Source: Linanthus parryae (lineage: Eukaryota > Streptophyta > Magnoliopsida > Ericales > Polemoniaceae). Taken from it: a DNA stretch of 64,000 nucleotides. The stretch is taken from positions 72,162,994 through 72,226,993 of the forward strand of contig JALGPY010000001.1 of assembly GCA_023055425.1 (NCBI GenBank). The letters run 5' to 3'. Below the pieces are notes generated by a model. The model made no database searches and was not told the origin of the DNA. It saw only the letters and a program-made list of their open reading frames with translations. Below, in pieces: positions 1-10,337 of this stretch; within the stretch, counting starts at the first letter, position 1; each line of letters opens with the position of its first letter. The position numbers and the translations under genes are program-made.

Positions 1-3000
1 TGATCGAACATCTAAAGCAGCTCTTCCAAGAGCAGGCGAGGGTAGAGAGGTATGAGGTCTCAAAGGCACTGTTCAAATATCATCTGGCAGAAGGGAACCC
101 GGTGGGACCCCATGTACTCCGAATGATCGGGTACTTGGAGAATCTCGCCCGGCTTGGGTTCCCGGTCGGCCAAGAGTTGGCAACCGATCTCGTGTTGCAA
201 TCGTTGCCCGAGAGTTATGGACAGTTCATTATGAACTATAACGTGAACGAGATCGTTAAACCACTGCCAGATTTACTCAACATGTTGAGGATGGCTGAAC
301 AGAGAATCAACAAGGGTAAGGGCAAGGCCATCATGATGGTACAGAAAGGAAAGGGCAAAAGGTTTGCCTCTTCCTCCAAGGGTAAAGGCAAGTCAGTTGC
401 CAAGTCCAAGGAACCAGCCCTTAAGCCTGTTGGTGGCATTTCCAAGGTCGTGACTAAGGGTAAGTGTCACTACTGCAGTCAGCCTGGACACTGGAGGAGG
501 AACTGCCCAAAATATCTGGAGGACAAGAGGCTTGGAATAGTGATTCCACCACCACCAGGTATTTTTGTTGTAGATGTCAATTTAACTATCTCTACATCAT
601 GGGTATTAGATACTGGATGTGGATCTCATATTTGTCGAAATATGCAGGATCTAAAGAGAAGTAAAAGATTGGCTAAAGGGGAGGTAGAACTGCGCGTTGG
701 GAATGGAGCAAAGGTTGCTGCGTTGGCCATAGGCTTGTGCGAGCTATCTCTGCCTTCAGGATTAGTTTTAGAATTAAATAATTGCTATTTTGTGCCTGCT
801 ATGAGCAGAAACATTATTTCTATTTCTTGTTTGGACAAGGATGGTTTTATTATTTCAATAAAGAACAATTGTTGTTCCTTTTATTTGAATAATATTCACT
901 ATTTTAGTGCGCAATTATTTGATGGACTTTATGTCCTTGATCTAAGCAATCCTGTCTACAACAGTAATACCAAGCGGATTAAAATAAATGATTTAAATCC
1001 CGCTTATTTATGGCATTGTTTTTTAGGCCACATAAATGAGAAACGTGTATCTAGACTCCATAAGGATGGATTACTAGACTCATTTGATTTTGAATCATAT
1101 GAGACATGTGAGGCTTGTTTATTAGGAAAAATGACAAAGTCCCCTTTCAATAAGAAAGGTGAGAGGACTAGTGTGCAATTGGCGCTCATACATACCGATG
1201 TGTGTGGGCCAGTTGCCACGCAAGCCAGGGGTGGTTATGTCTACTTCATTACATTTACTGATGATTACAGTAGATATGGATTTGTGTACCTTATGAGGGC
1301 AAAATCCGAATCCTTTGAAGTGTTCAAAGAATTCAAGAATGCAGTAGAGAAGCAACTTGGCCAAAAGTATCAAGGCTCTACGATCGGATCGTGGAGGAGA
1401 ATACTTGAGCCAAGAGTTTGACGACTATCTTAGAGAGTGTGGGATCGTGTCCCAACTCACTCCTCCCGGAACGCCACAATGGAATGGCGTGTCCGAGAGG
1501 AGGAATCGAACCCTATTGGATATGGTTCGATCTATGATGTGTCAAACCGACCTTCCATTATTATTTTGGGGCTACGCTCTATTAAGTGCAGCTTTCACCA
1601 TTAACCGTGTTCCATCTAAATCAGTCATGAAGACACCATATGAGATGTGGAGTGGGAGGCGTCCCACACTGTCGTTCATGAGGAATTGGGGCTGCGATGT
1701 CTATGTAAAACGTTTACAATCAGACAAGCTAGGGCCTAAATCGGATAAGTTTAAGTTTGTGGGGTACCCTAAGGAAACTAAGGGATACTACTTCTACAAT
1801 CCAACCGAGAACAAAGTGTTTGTTGCTCGGACCGGCGTGTTTCTAGAAAGAGAATTTGTCCCTAAAGAAGCAAGTAGGAGGAATGTAGAGCTTGAAGAAG
1901 TTCAAGAACCACAAATCACTGAACCGATTATGGAACATGAACAGGAAACACAAGCAGTTGTGGAGCCACCTGTTCAGGTAACACAAGAGCTTCGTAGATC
2001 TAGTAGAGTGCGCCAGGAACCCGAGAGGTATGGACTTCTCGTAACCGATTCCGGTGACACGATGCTCATAGATGATGAGCCTACTACCTATGAGGAGGCC
2101 ATGAGTGGCCCAGACTCTCAGAAGTGGCTGGAAGCCATGAGATCCGAGATGGAATCCATGTATACCAACAAAGTATGGACTTTGGTGGAACCACCTGGAT
2201 GGCAATGTGATTACCTATAAGGGCCGATTGGTGGCTAAAGGATTCAGACAGATTCATGGTATTGACTATGATGAAACCTTTTCACAAGTCGCTATGACCA
2301 AATCCATCCGAATCCTACTTGCAATTGCAGCATACCACGACTATGAGATTTGGCAGATGGATGTCAAAACAGCATTCCTTTATGGGAATCTCCTCGAGGA
2401 CGTGTATATGATACAGCCGGAGGGTTTTGAGGATCCAAAGCAAGCCAACAAAGTCTGTAAGCTGCAACGATCCATTTATGGATTGAAGCAAGCTTCTAGG
2501 AGTTGGAATCGACGTTTTGATGAAGTGGTCAAAGAGTTTGGCTTCATCATAAACGAAGATGAGTCTTGTGTCTACAAGAAGGTTAGTGGAAGCTCTGTAG
2601 CTTTTCTGGTCTTGTATGTGGATGACATACTACTCATTGGAAACGACATTCCCATGCTGCAATCTGTAAAAGATTGGCTAGGAAAGTGTTTCTCGATGAA
2701 GGACTTAGGGGAAGCAGCCTATATACTCGGTATAAAGATCTATAGAGATAGATCTAAGAGGTTGCTAGGCCTAAGTCAAAGTACATATATTGACAAGGTG
2801 TTGAAACGGTTCAACATGCAAGATTCCAAGAAGGGATTCTTGCCCATATCACATGGAATCACTCTTTCGAAGAGTGGTTGTCCTTCCAATGAGATTGAGA
2901 AGGAACGCATGAGTAGGATTCCCTATGCCTCGGCCATAGGATCTATCATGTACGCCATGTTATGTACTAGACCAGATGTGTCATATGCCTTGAGTATGAC

Positions 3001-3649
3001 AAGTAGATACCAATCCAATCCGGGTGAGAGTCACTGGATTGCTGTCAAGAACATCCTAAAGTACTTGAGAAGAACTAAGGATGCTTTCTTGATATTTGGC
3101 CGTGAGGAAGAGTTGCGTGTAAGGGGTTACACTGATGCAAGCTTCCAAACCGACAGAGATGACTTTAGATCACAGTCGGGATATGTGTTTTGCCTGAATG
3201 GAGCAGCGGTGAGCTGGAAGAGTTCCAAGCAAGAGACGGTAGCTGATTTTACAACAGAGGCTGAGTACATTGCTGCAAATGGCGCAGCAAAGGAGGCTGT
3301 TTGGATCAGAAAGTTTGTTTCTGAACTTGATGTGGTCCCTAGCATTGCGGATCCAGTGGAGTTGTTCTGTGACAACACTGGGGCGATCGCGCAATCAAAG
3401 GAACCCAGATCGCACCAGAAGTCCAAGCACGTGCTCAGGAAGTTTCATCTGATTCGAGATATTATCGATAGAGGAGACGTTCGGATATGCGAGATTCCTA
3501 CAGATGATAATCTGTCAGACCCGCTTACAAAGCCTCTCACGCAGTGGAAGCATGAAGGGCACACTAGGAGTATGGGCATACGAGATGCGCCAGATTGGCT
3601 CTTGTGCAAGTGGGAGACTGTTGGAATAGATGCCCTAGAGGCAATCTAG
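1..3649 (+). pseudogene. Broken gag-pol of Copia-A copy 1
   Basis: Encodes gag C-terminal half, CCHC zinc knuckle (CHYCSQPGHWRRNC, about 466-507), aspartic protease (LDTGCGSH, about 607-630), GAG-pre-integrase, integrase with D, D(35)E, reverse transcriptase with YVDD (about 2615) and RNase H. Compared with copy 2 there are two frame breaks. An extra C at about 1361 separates the integrase halves. A 53-bp deletion at about 2197 in the integrase-RT linker has a TG on both sides. The normal stop after APDWL has changed from TAG to TTG, so the frame reads through the polypurine tract into the LTR and ends at 3649. The element cannot make a full polyprotein. Family assignment is secure. Confidence 0.93.
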
Positions 3650-3725
3650 TTTAGTATGAATTTTTATATGGCTAGAAAATTCATTTATTATTTATTGGAT
3701 ATTTAATATAATGAAGTCCTTAGAT
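3619..3725 (+). repeat. 3' LTR stub of Copia-A copy 1
   Basis: Begins TGTTGGAATAG right after the polypurine tract GCAAGTGGGAGAC, as in copy 2. It follows the copy 2 LTR for about 107 bp to CCTTAGAT and then diverges abruptly into the plant-mobile-domain gene. About 1.3 kb of LTR is missing, which points to a deletion or illegitimate recombination at this junction. Confidence 0.9.
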
Positions 3726-6700
3726 ATAACTCAGCCTTGCTCGAGTTGATTGGCTGCGAGGACGTGGTTCGATTGGGAATCGAAAATGGGTACTTCCCAT
3801 ATGCTGCGATTTCCACGCAAGCTTTTGTCCAGAAATTGGACTACATGGATGAGTGGATCGACCATGTGTTGACCGATCATGCTGCGACTCTTAATGAGGC
3901 CGGCATATACTTCGCCGTTCGTGCTATGAAGGGTGCTGCCGTGAAGCTGGACCAGTCCATGCTTCTAAACCTTCTTTCCTGCTACTCGCCTGCGACTCAC
4001 ACATTTCACTTTGCCGAGTTCGAGGCTTCCCCCACACTCGAGGACGTGCATATGCTGTATGATCTATCTCCCATGGGTGAGGTGGACCCTTTGAGTCCCT
4101 TGAGGACGGATGCGGAGATCGCTTTGTACACGCAGATGGAGGAGTGCCTATCAGAGGTAAAGAAAATCTCCACCCGGTGGACGACTACCAAAGCCCTTCC
4201 TAACTGGCAGTTGGTTGACACGTCTGCGAAGAATACTTGGAATAAATGGGTGCAGTACTTCTTTCGTGACTACGCGAACAGCAGCATCACCAAGAAGCTT
4301 CTGAGTCAAGACCCGGAGGCCAAGAATTACGTGGAGGGTAAAGGCTATCACTTGACCCTTTGTGCTTTCCTCTGTGCCTGGCTGTCGAGGTACTTAATCG
4401 ATGGTCACCCGCACGATGGGGTCTTCTACCACGTTCTGCCGCTTGCTGTGAAGCTGCCAGAGAGTCGCACTCGGACCCTTGGTCTTGGGCACATTGTACT
4501 ACAGATTGGATCAGCTGGTTGTGGCTATGAAAGAGTCGCGTGGCCGCCTTGACATACTGACCTTCGTCAACATTGCCTTTTTGACGATGTGGGTCTTTGA
4601 TCGGTGGCCTTCTTATGCCCCGACTGCTTCTAAGCCCAACAAGTGGTGTCCTCCAGGCGAGATGGAGGAGCGTAACAGCGGAAGAGCTGCGAGGTGGTTC
4701 GGAGCGAACAATACCAAGTGCGTTTGGAGCCTGATATGCGACAACCGACGAGAGTTCGTTGCCAGGCCCTATGCCGTGCGTATTGAGAACGTGCGATGGT
4801 TTCCAAAGCTGTACCCTTATAGGGGTATTGTCTTCTCAGAAGAGCTCCTCTTTGAAGAGGGATCGCATTTCCATGAGCGCTATCGCGAATTCTTTTGCTG
4901 GTGCCTGCGAGGTTCCCTTCTTGCTCTCGCAGAGCATATTCGTGAGCTCGCGCCAAGGTATGAGAGGATTACCGTGGATGTTGACCCCACTCGAGTTTCT
5001 CCCCAGTTCGGCTTTGATGCAGTGGCACCCTCAATCTGGCCACAGTCCATTATCAGAGGTTGCTATAAGCGCTTGCTGACGAAGGAGTGCAAAACAGTCT
5101 TTATGAACAATCTTCCTTTTGAGCAGCCTGCAGGTAACCGCGAAGGTGGTTGTTCCAAGAACTGGCTCGCATACTGGATCGCCCAGCACGTCAGGTTTGA
5201 GACGCAGTCGGCTCCTCAGCCAAGCAGAGCTCCTTTGATCAAAAGAAACTCTTTTTCGTTTCGTCCCAACTGCAGTCTGGGCGAGTCTTAATATGGTTGC
5301 TACTCATTGTTGGATCATGAGAACCATTTGTGCCCTGGCGTCATTCTGGATGAAAATATTGCCGCAGTTAAGAAAGACGACTCGCATGTCCTCAGATATA
5401 GCGAGACTTCTGCTAAGGTAAGCAACTTCTTTTGCATGCGTTTAGCTTCTTGATTTTCTCATATTGACGTCTTTATTCTACACTGCTTGCTGTAGTGTCA
5501 TGTGCGGAGGTTCGCATCTGGCGATCGTTCCAAGTCGCTGGTTAACACTATTGTTACCAAAAGAAGACAAGGACAGTCGTTCCTGCTAGCATCGAGGATA
5601 GATCCTGAGGTCGAAACTAGGATTCGCGCAGTCATGAACGCTTTTGCTGACTCGCTGATAGATAATGCTCCGGCCTCGTCTCCACCCAGAGATGATCCGT
5701 CTCCTCCAGCGACTGCAGCGCCGAGAGCGAAGAGACCCAGGCAAAAGGGAATTGCAATATCTTCCCCTAGAAGTGCTCCAACTTCCCCTCCAGCGAGGTC
5801 CCTTTCTGCCAAGGATAAAGGCAAAGGTCGCATGCCTAGTAGAGCGCGGAAGGAGCTCGCAGTAGAGACCTTCGTTCCATTCGGCCAGGAGGAAGAAGAG
5901 GAGAGACGGGAGCCCAGAGAAGGTGATGAAGAAGAAGAAGAAAGAGCAAATGTGATACATGAGGAAGATTCAGGAGGTACCTCCATCGCGTTTCCCTTAT
6001 CATTATCGTAATTCTTTTTCAACTCAATCTTGAACCAATCGTTTCTTCGCAGATGATGATGATGATGAGATCATCGGTGGCCTTTTGGCCAAGAGACAAA
6101 AGAGGGATGCTCATTCTAGCATTCCAGATGAACCCATAAGCGAGGACGTTCTTGCCGAGTCCAGGAAGACAGCCGCGGAAGCTGCTGAAAGGAGAAGGCA
6201 GCGAGAAGAGGAGGAACTCGAGCGCGTGAGGCAGCGGAGCCTCGAAGAGCAACACATTGACGACTTACTGCGTCCAGATGATGAGGAAGATGCGCTTCCC
6301 GAAGAGGTGGCTCCTCAGGTTGAGGAGGATGCGGTTCCAGTAGAGGATGCAGCAGCTTTGGAGCAAGCCCAAGCGGACTTTGAAGAAATCGCAGGCGGCA
6401 ATAAAGGTGAGATTTTTAATCTCGCAGTAACTTATCGAGACATTATTGTTGGTGCATTAGAGCATGGTGTGTCAAAAGCTGACATTCGCCGTTGGCTAGT
6501 AGGCAAGTGCGGTGAACCCTCAGGTAATCACTTGATCGATATGCATGAACTAGACTTAGCAACTCGAATCATAATCATGACTAGTTTCTTCGTGTCCCAG
6601 GTCATGCTCATTTTAAAGACATGCTTAGTGAGGACACACTAATAGGGCATGGCTCCACATCTTTAGTGTATGACGAAGATACTTCGATCCCACCTTCGCG

Positions 6701-7852
6701 TGGAGGTGCTTGCTCTTAGCTTTAGCAAAGATAGTAAAATAACGTACAATACGAGTTACCTCATACTATCGCATTTTGTATCGCAGGTGATGCTGATGAA
6801 TTTGTGCTGGAGCAAAGAAGTCAACCTTCTGCGTCCTATGTTCCGATTCCAAGTTCCCATACCGAGAAGCCCGTCGCAGCTGCTGAATATGCAGGAGAGC
6901 CTTTTGAGGGCATCATCGAACTTTCTGATGATGCCGAAGCTGACGCTGTGCTAATGGATGAAGATGCCCATGCTGGCGCTGAGGAAGTAAGAACAATTAC
7001 TGTTGATGCTACCGCATCTGAGAGTATCCCTCGCCAAGCAACTTCGGCTGCCACTATGCCTCCAGCGATGACTGAGTCAGCGACGCCACTTCCTGCGTGG
7101 AGCTTTTGGGGCTCGCAGGTCGGGGCTGCGATCGCAACTGGTGCGGCTTATACTCTTCCTCCTAACTATGAGGAATTAGAGCTCGCAGCTGACAGGAGGG
7201 CTATGAAACGAGGACAGTCCTCAACCACTCCTGCCACTCGTATTCCTTCTCTTCGTGAGATCCTTGAAGGAACTGGTAAGTCGTGGTTTACTGTTTGCAT
7301 CCCGCATTATTCACTTGCGAGCTTGATAGCATAACTTAGCTTTTACCTTGCTTTAGGTTTGAAGCAAGCCGATGTGGACTGGCTAGTTCGGATGCGCCTC
7401 ACCTACCCCCAATCATTTGCGAGATCTCTGGAGATAGGGCCGTTTGACAGAAGGCTGTTTCATACCGAGGCCATTTGTATTTTGGAGCAGCTGTCTGCGG
7501 CCACGCCTGCGACCATTTCTGCTCAGAGTGCCGAATTGCTTTTGGCATGTGCCAAAATCTTCTGACTAAAGTTCAAGGCAGGCTGGGTTTCAAGTTTCTT
7601 ATGAAAAGAGTTACTTTGATTCGCGCAGCCGTAACTTTGAAACTCGGCCACCAAAACCTCGCAGCTGAGAAGCAGAAGGTGGAGCAGCAAAAGCGAAAGG
7701 TTGAAGAGGCCTTAAAGCTCTATCATGAGATGAATGCCAAGTGCGAGCAATTGAAGCAGGAAGTGGAGCAGGTAGAGAATCTGAGCCGTCAGTTCACCCC
7801 TCATGACTCCTTGATCAAGAATTTACTTTTGACTTTTGAATTTGAAAAGTAG
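3726..7852 (+). pseudogene. Antisense multi-exon plant mobile domain gene of the Tat element
   Basis: The N-terminal part (3726 to about 5290) reads as a plant mobile domain, with a tFHFAEFEASPTLEDVHMLY-type core, followed by proline/acidic stretches and a C-terminal coiled coil (about 7640-7850). Proposed exons are 3726-5417, 5496-5976, 6053-6523, 6601-6705, 6787-7275 and 7357-7852. The five GT-AG introns are 78, 76, 77, 81 and 81 nt; the first is phase 0 and the rest phase 1, and all keep the frame. Damage: a 1-nt frameshift near 4478, an in-frame TAA at 5289-5291, and a frameshift between about 7480 and 7565. The 5' end is lost at the Copia-A junction. The total would be about 1,240 residues. 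It runs opposite to the Tat genomic RNA. The function of PMD proteins carried by transposons is not established. I am sure of the PMD and confident of the exons, but not of present expression. Confidence 0.82.
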
Positions 7853-8252
7853 CAAACAAATAGCTGGAACATTAATGTAATGCTGAAACATTAATGTAAT
7901 GTTGCTAGGGTTTCTCCCCCCCCCCCCTTTTTTTTAAAACAAAAGAATCGACATGCCCGTTTTGCCCTTTTCGGGATTTGATGGAATATCTCTGTGCATA
8001 TCCAATTATGACATCAGCATTTGATATTTTGCTTGATTTTCGCGCTAATTTCTCGTAAGATAAGCACGCTTTCCTTGGTAAGTCCATCCGAATCATGACC
8101 ATCCGTCATTAATTAGGATACGCAACTGAATCGTCGTAGCCTTTAGTAGGGTAATTGATCGTTACCGCTTTTCAAGGCGTAAGTGATTGACCTTACCCTC
8201 TTTTTGAATTCTGCTGACTCATCTTGGCAACTGAAGAGTCTCCACAAGGTCT

Positions 8253-8260
8253 ATATAAAC
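8253..8260 (+). promoter_or_regulatory. Candidate TATA box in the Tat 3' region
   Basis: TATATAAA in a C/G-bounded context (TCTATATAAACC). A start site would be expected near 8285-8290, just before AAAAATG. No coding sequence follows, so any transcript would run non-coding into the tandem repeats and antisense to pol. Based on motif only. Confidence 0.35.
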
Positions 8261-8593
8261 CGTGTCTTTGCCATTTGGGTTCTTCATCCCAAAAATGTGC
8301 TTTGCCGTGAGTCCTTACGACTGCTGGCTTCAACGCTTGTTTTTCGTTGATTCATGGCAACTCCAAGTCATGAGACCTGAGTTTGCGCTTTGTTCCATAG
8401 AAATAGTTTCCAAGATCCGCGTTATGAGGCTTACTAATCTTTGTAACCTTCATAAAGAAGATGGAGATGATATCTCATGTGTATTCGAAGAATTTTCTTC
8501 GTCTATTATGTTTGCAGGTCATGTTTCCGGCCGCCTCCCGTTGAGGTGCAGCGCCGTAGTGACCTTGCTACCGACTCGTAATTAACGGCGGAA

Positions 8594-8620
8594 TTCTCCT
8601 CCAGCATCCCTGGAGGAGAA
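8594..8620. repeat. Perfect 11-bp stem hairpin
   Basis: TTCTCCTCCAG at 8594-8604, five-base loop, CTGGAGGAGAA at 8610-8620. Seen directly. It could form in RNA from either strand; no function is known. Confidence 0.8.
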
Positions 8621-9239
8621 CTCACTGCCCCCACGTTCGTGAGCTCAGGGTGGCGAACCGTCGCGTTCATCCCCGTCTACAAGGAGCCCTTGCCCTTTGG
8701 AGCTTCTGCTTGCCTGTTGAACGCCGGAACCGGTGGTTCTTCAAGCACATCTCATGGGGTGTTGATCAGAAAAGGGCCTTGTCAAATACTGGGATCTTGA
8801 ACGTTTGGCTTCTTGTGGCTCTCGTAGGACGTTCCTTTTATAGCAAGACCCTTCTCGCGATAGATCTTTAGGCCGCAGATCTGTGCATCGCATAGCTGGT
8901 GTTAGGACCGTTAGGTTCATCCCCTTTTCAGTCGGGATTCCCGCGATGTGTTACTTCGAGCTTGTAAGCTACTTTTCGAATGCATTGTAAGCCATGTTGG
9001 CTGCGTAGTTAGATTTGAGCTTTTTCGCTTGTAAGCTGCTATCTAGACAAATAAATTGTAAGTCCTTTCGACTCATAATGATAAATCACTTTTGTATTAT
9101 CTGCTGTGTCGTTACAGCAAAATACAATTTTCGCATGCGTACCGGCAGATTTCGCCTTGTGTAATGCTATATACATACTTCGCATTTGCTATATTCCGTA
9201 TAAATTCGCAGATATTTTATTAGATCGTTCGAGATCGTG

Positions 9240-10130
9240 TTTTCGCAGCTGTGCCATCTTGGCAGATGGGCTTGTGTTTTGGATTCAAGTGCAAGTGCTA
9301 TCTTATCGGATAGGCTTATGTAGACCATTTAGGATCACTTTGCATAATGTTGCTATCACAATAGATAGACTTAACGACAATTTTCAAATCGCATTCGCAG
9401 AGTGCTACTATCGCGGCAGATAGGTTTGAAAGATCATTTAAGATCACGTTCGCATATGTTGATATCGTGGAAGATAGGCTTTGGAAGATCCATTAAGACC
9501 ATTTTCGCATGAGCTGCTATCGTGGCAGATAGGCTTAGAAGATCAATTAAGATCATTTTTCGCATGAGCTGCTATCGTGGCAGATAGGCTTAGGAGATCA
9601 ATTAAGATCATTTTTGCATGAGCTGCTATCGTGACAGATAGGCTTAGGAGATCAATTAAGATCATTTTTGCATGAGATGCTATCGTGGCAGATAGGCTTA
9701 GAAGATCAATTAAGATCATTTTTCGCATGAGCTGCTATCGTGGCAGATAGGCTTAGGAGATCAATTAAGATCATTTTTGCATGAGCTGCTATCGTGACAG
9801 ATAGGCTTAGGAGATCAATTAAGATCATTTTTGCATGAGCTGCTATCGTGACAAATAGGCTTAAAAGATCAATTAAGATCATTTTCGCATGGCTGCTATC
9901 GTGACAGATAGGCTTAGAAGATCAATTAAGATCGCGTTTGCATAGGTTGCTATCGTGACAGATAGGCTTAGAAGATCAATTAAGATCGCGTTTGCATAGG
10001 TTGCTATCGTGACAGATAGGCTTAGGAGATCAATTAAGATCGTGTTTCGCATAGGTTGCTATCGTATCAGATAGGCTTAGAGGATCAATTAAGATCGTGT
10101 TTCGCATAGATTGCTATTGTGGCGGACAGC
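9240..10130. repeat. Tandem array with a 54-56 bp unit (proto-satellite)
   Basis: About 13 good copies from about 9400, and a few decayed ones to the left, of a unit containing GCTATCGTGGCAGATAGGCT, then AGATCAATTAAGATCAT, then TTTTTGCATGAGCTG. Copies differ by single bases, and variants (GTGGC/GTGAC, AGGAG/AGAAG, CATGAG/CATAGG) are clustered, as expected from unequal exchange. Arrays in this position between integrase and the 3' LTR are known from Tat elements and have been proposed as a source of satellite DNA. Confidence 0.93.
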
Positions 10131-10189
10131 CTATTGTTAACAGTAATAACAAACTAAATGAAGCAACATTAACAGCTAGAAATATGAAG

Positions 10190-10267
10190 TTCTCATTTGG
10201 GAGAATCCTTTTATTATAGTGCTCTCATATGGGAGAGATGAGCTTAGGATTCTCTCATATGGGAGAG
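10190..10267. repeat. Three dispersed imperfect inverted repeats
   Basis: Two identical 16-mers, CTCTCATATGGGAGAG, at 10222-10237 and 10252-10267, and a related TTCTCATTTGGGAGAA at 10190-10205. They are spaced 30-32 bp start to start, just downstream (element sense) of the integrase stop. Possibly a termination or packaging structure; function unknown. Confidence 0.75.
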
Positions 10268-10337
10268 AAGATTGTGTGAATCATAGCCATACAAGACATG
10301 AGGCAACGTTATAATAAAACGCATAAAATGAGAGAAG

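Larger units (their letters stand above)
1..3725 (+). mobile_element. Copia-A copy 1, truncated at both ends
   Basis: Ty1/copia element in forward orientation. The first base of the window falls inside gag, at the position matching base 29161 of complete copy 2, and the two are nearly identical at base level from there on. The right end is a 107-bp stub of the 3' LTR. It stops matching copy 2 at about 3725 and passes directly into the plant-mobile-domain gene of the Tat element. No target-site duplication can be tested because the 5' end lies outside the window and the LTR is cut. Confidence 0.93.
7853..9239. other. Non-coding 3' region of the Tat element
   Basis: Lies between the end of the antisense gene and the tandem repeats, with no believable long ORF on either strand. 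It holds a C-tract followed by a T-tract (about 7916-7936), a TATA-like site at 8253, and a strong hairpin at 8594. Tat elements are known to have a long, fast-changing region here. Confidence 0.6.

Noticed and set aside
4479..5291. Separate gene starting at 4479
   Set aside because: It begins with a non-ATG codon inside the PMD domain and continues the preceding frame after a one-base shift; it is part of the same gene.
6407..6600. A 194-nt third intron in the PMD gene
   Set aside because: The frame stays open from 6407 to 6523 with protein-like sequence (ALEHGVSKADIRRWLVG), and an intron at 6524-6600 (77 nt) fits the size and phase of the other introns.
9543..9728. Reverse-strand 61-codon repeat protein (MILIDLLSLSATIA units)
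   Set aside because: By-product of the tandem DNA repeat; period changes break the frame elsewhere and nothing supports translation.
9240..10130. CRISPR-like array
   Set aside because: Units are contiguous and about 54-56 bp with no unique spacers; this is a simple tandem repeat in a plant element.
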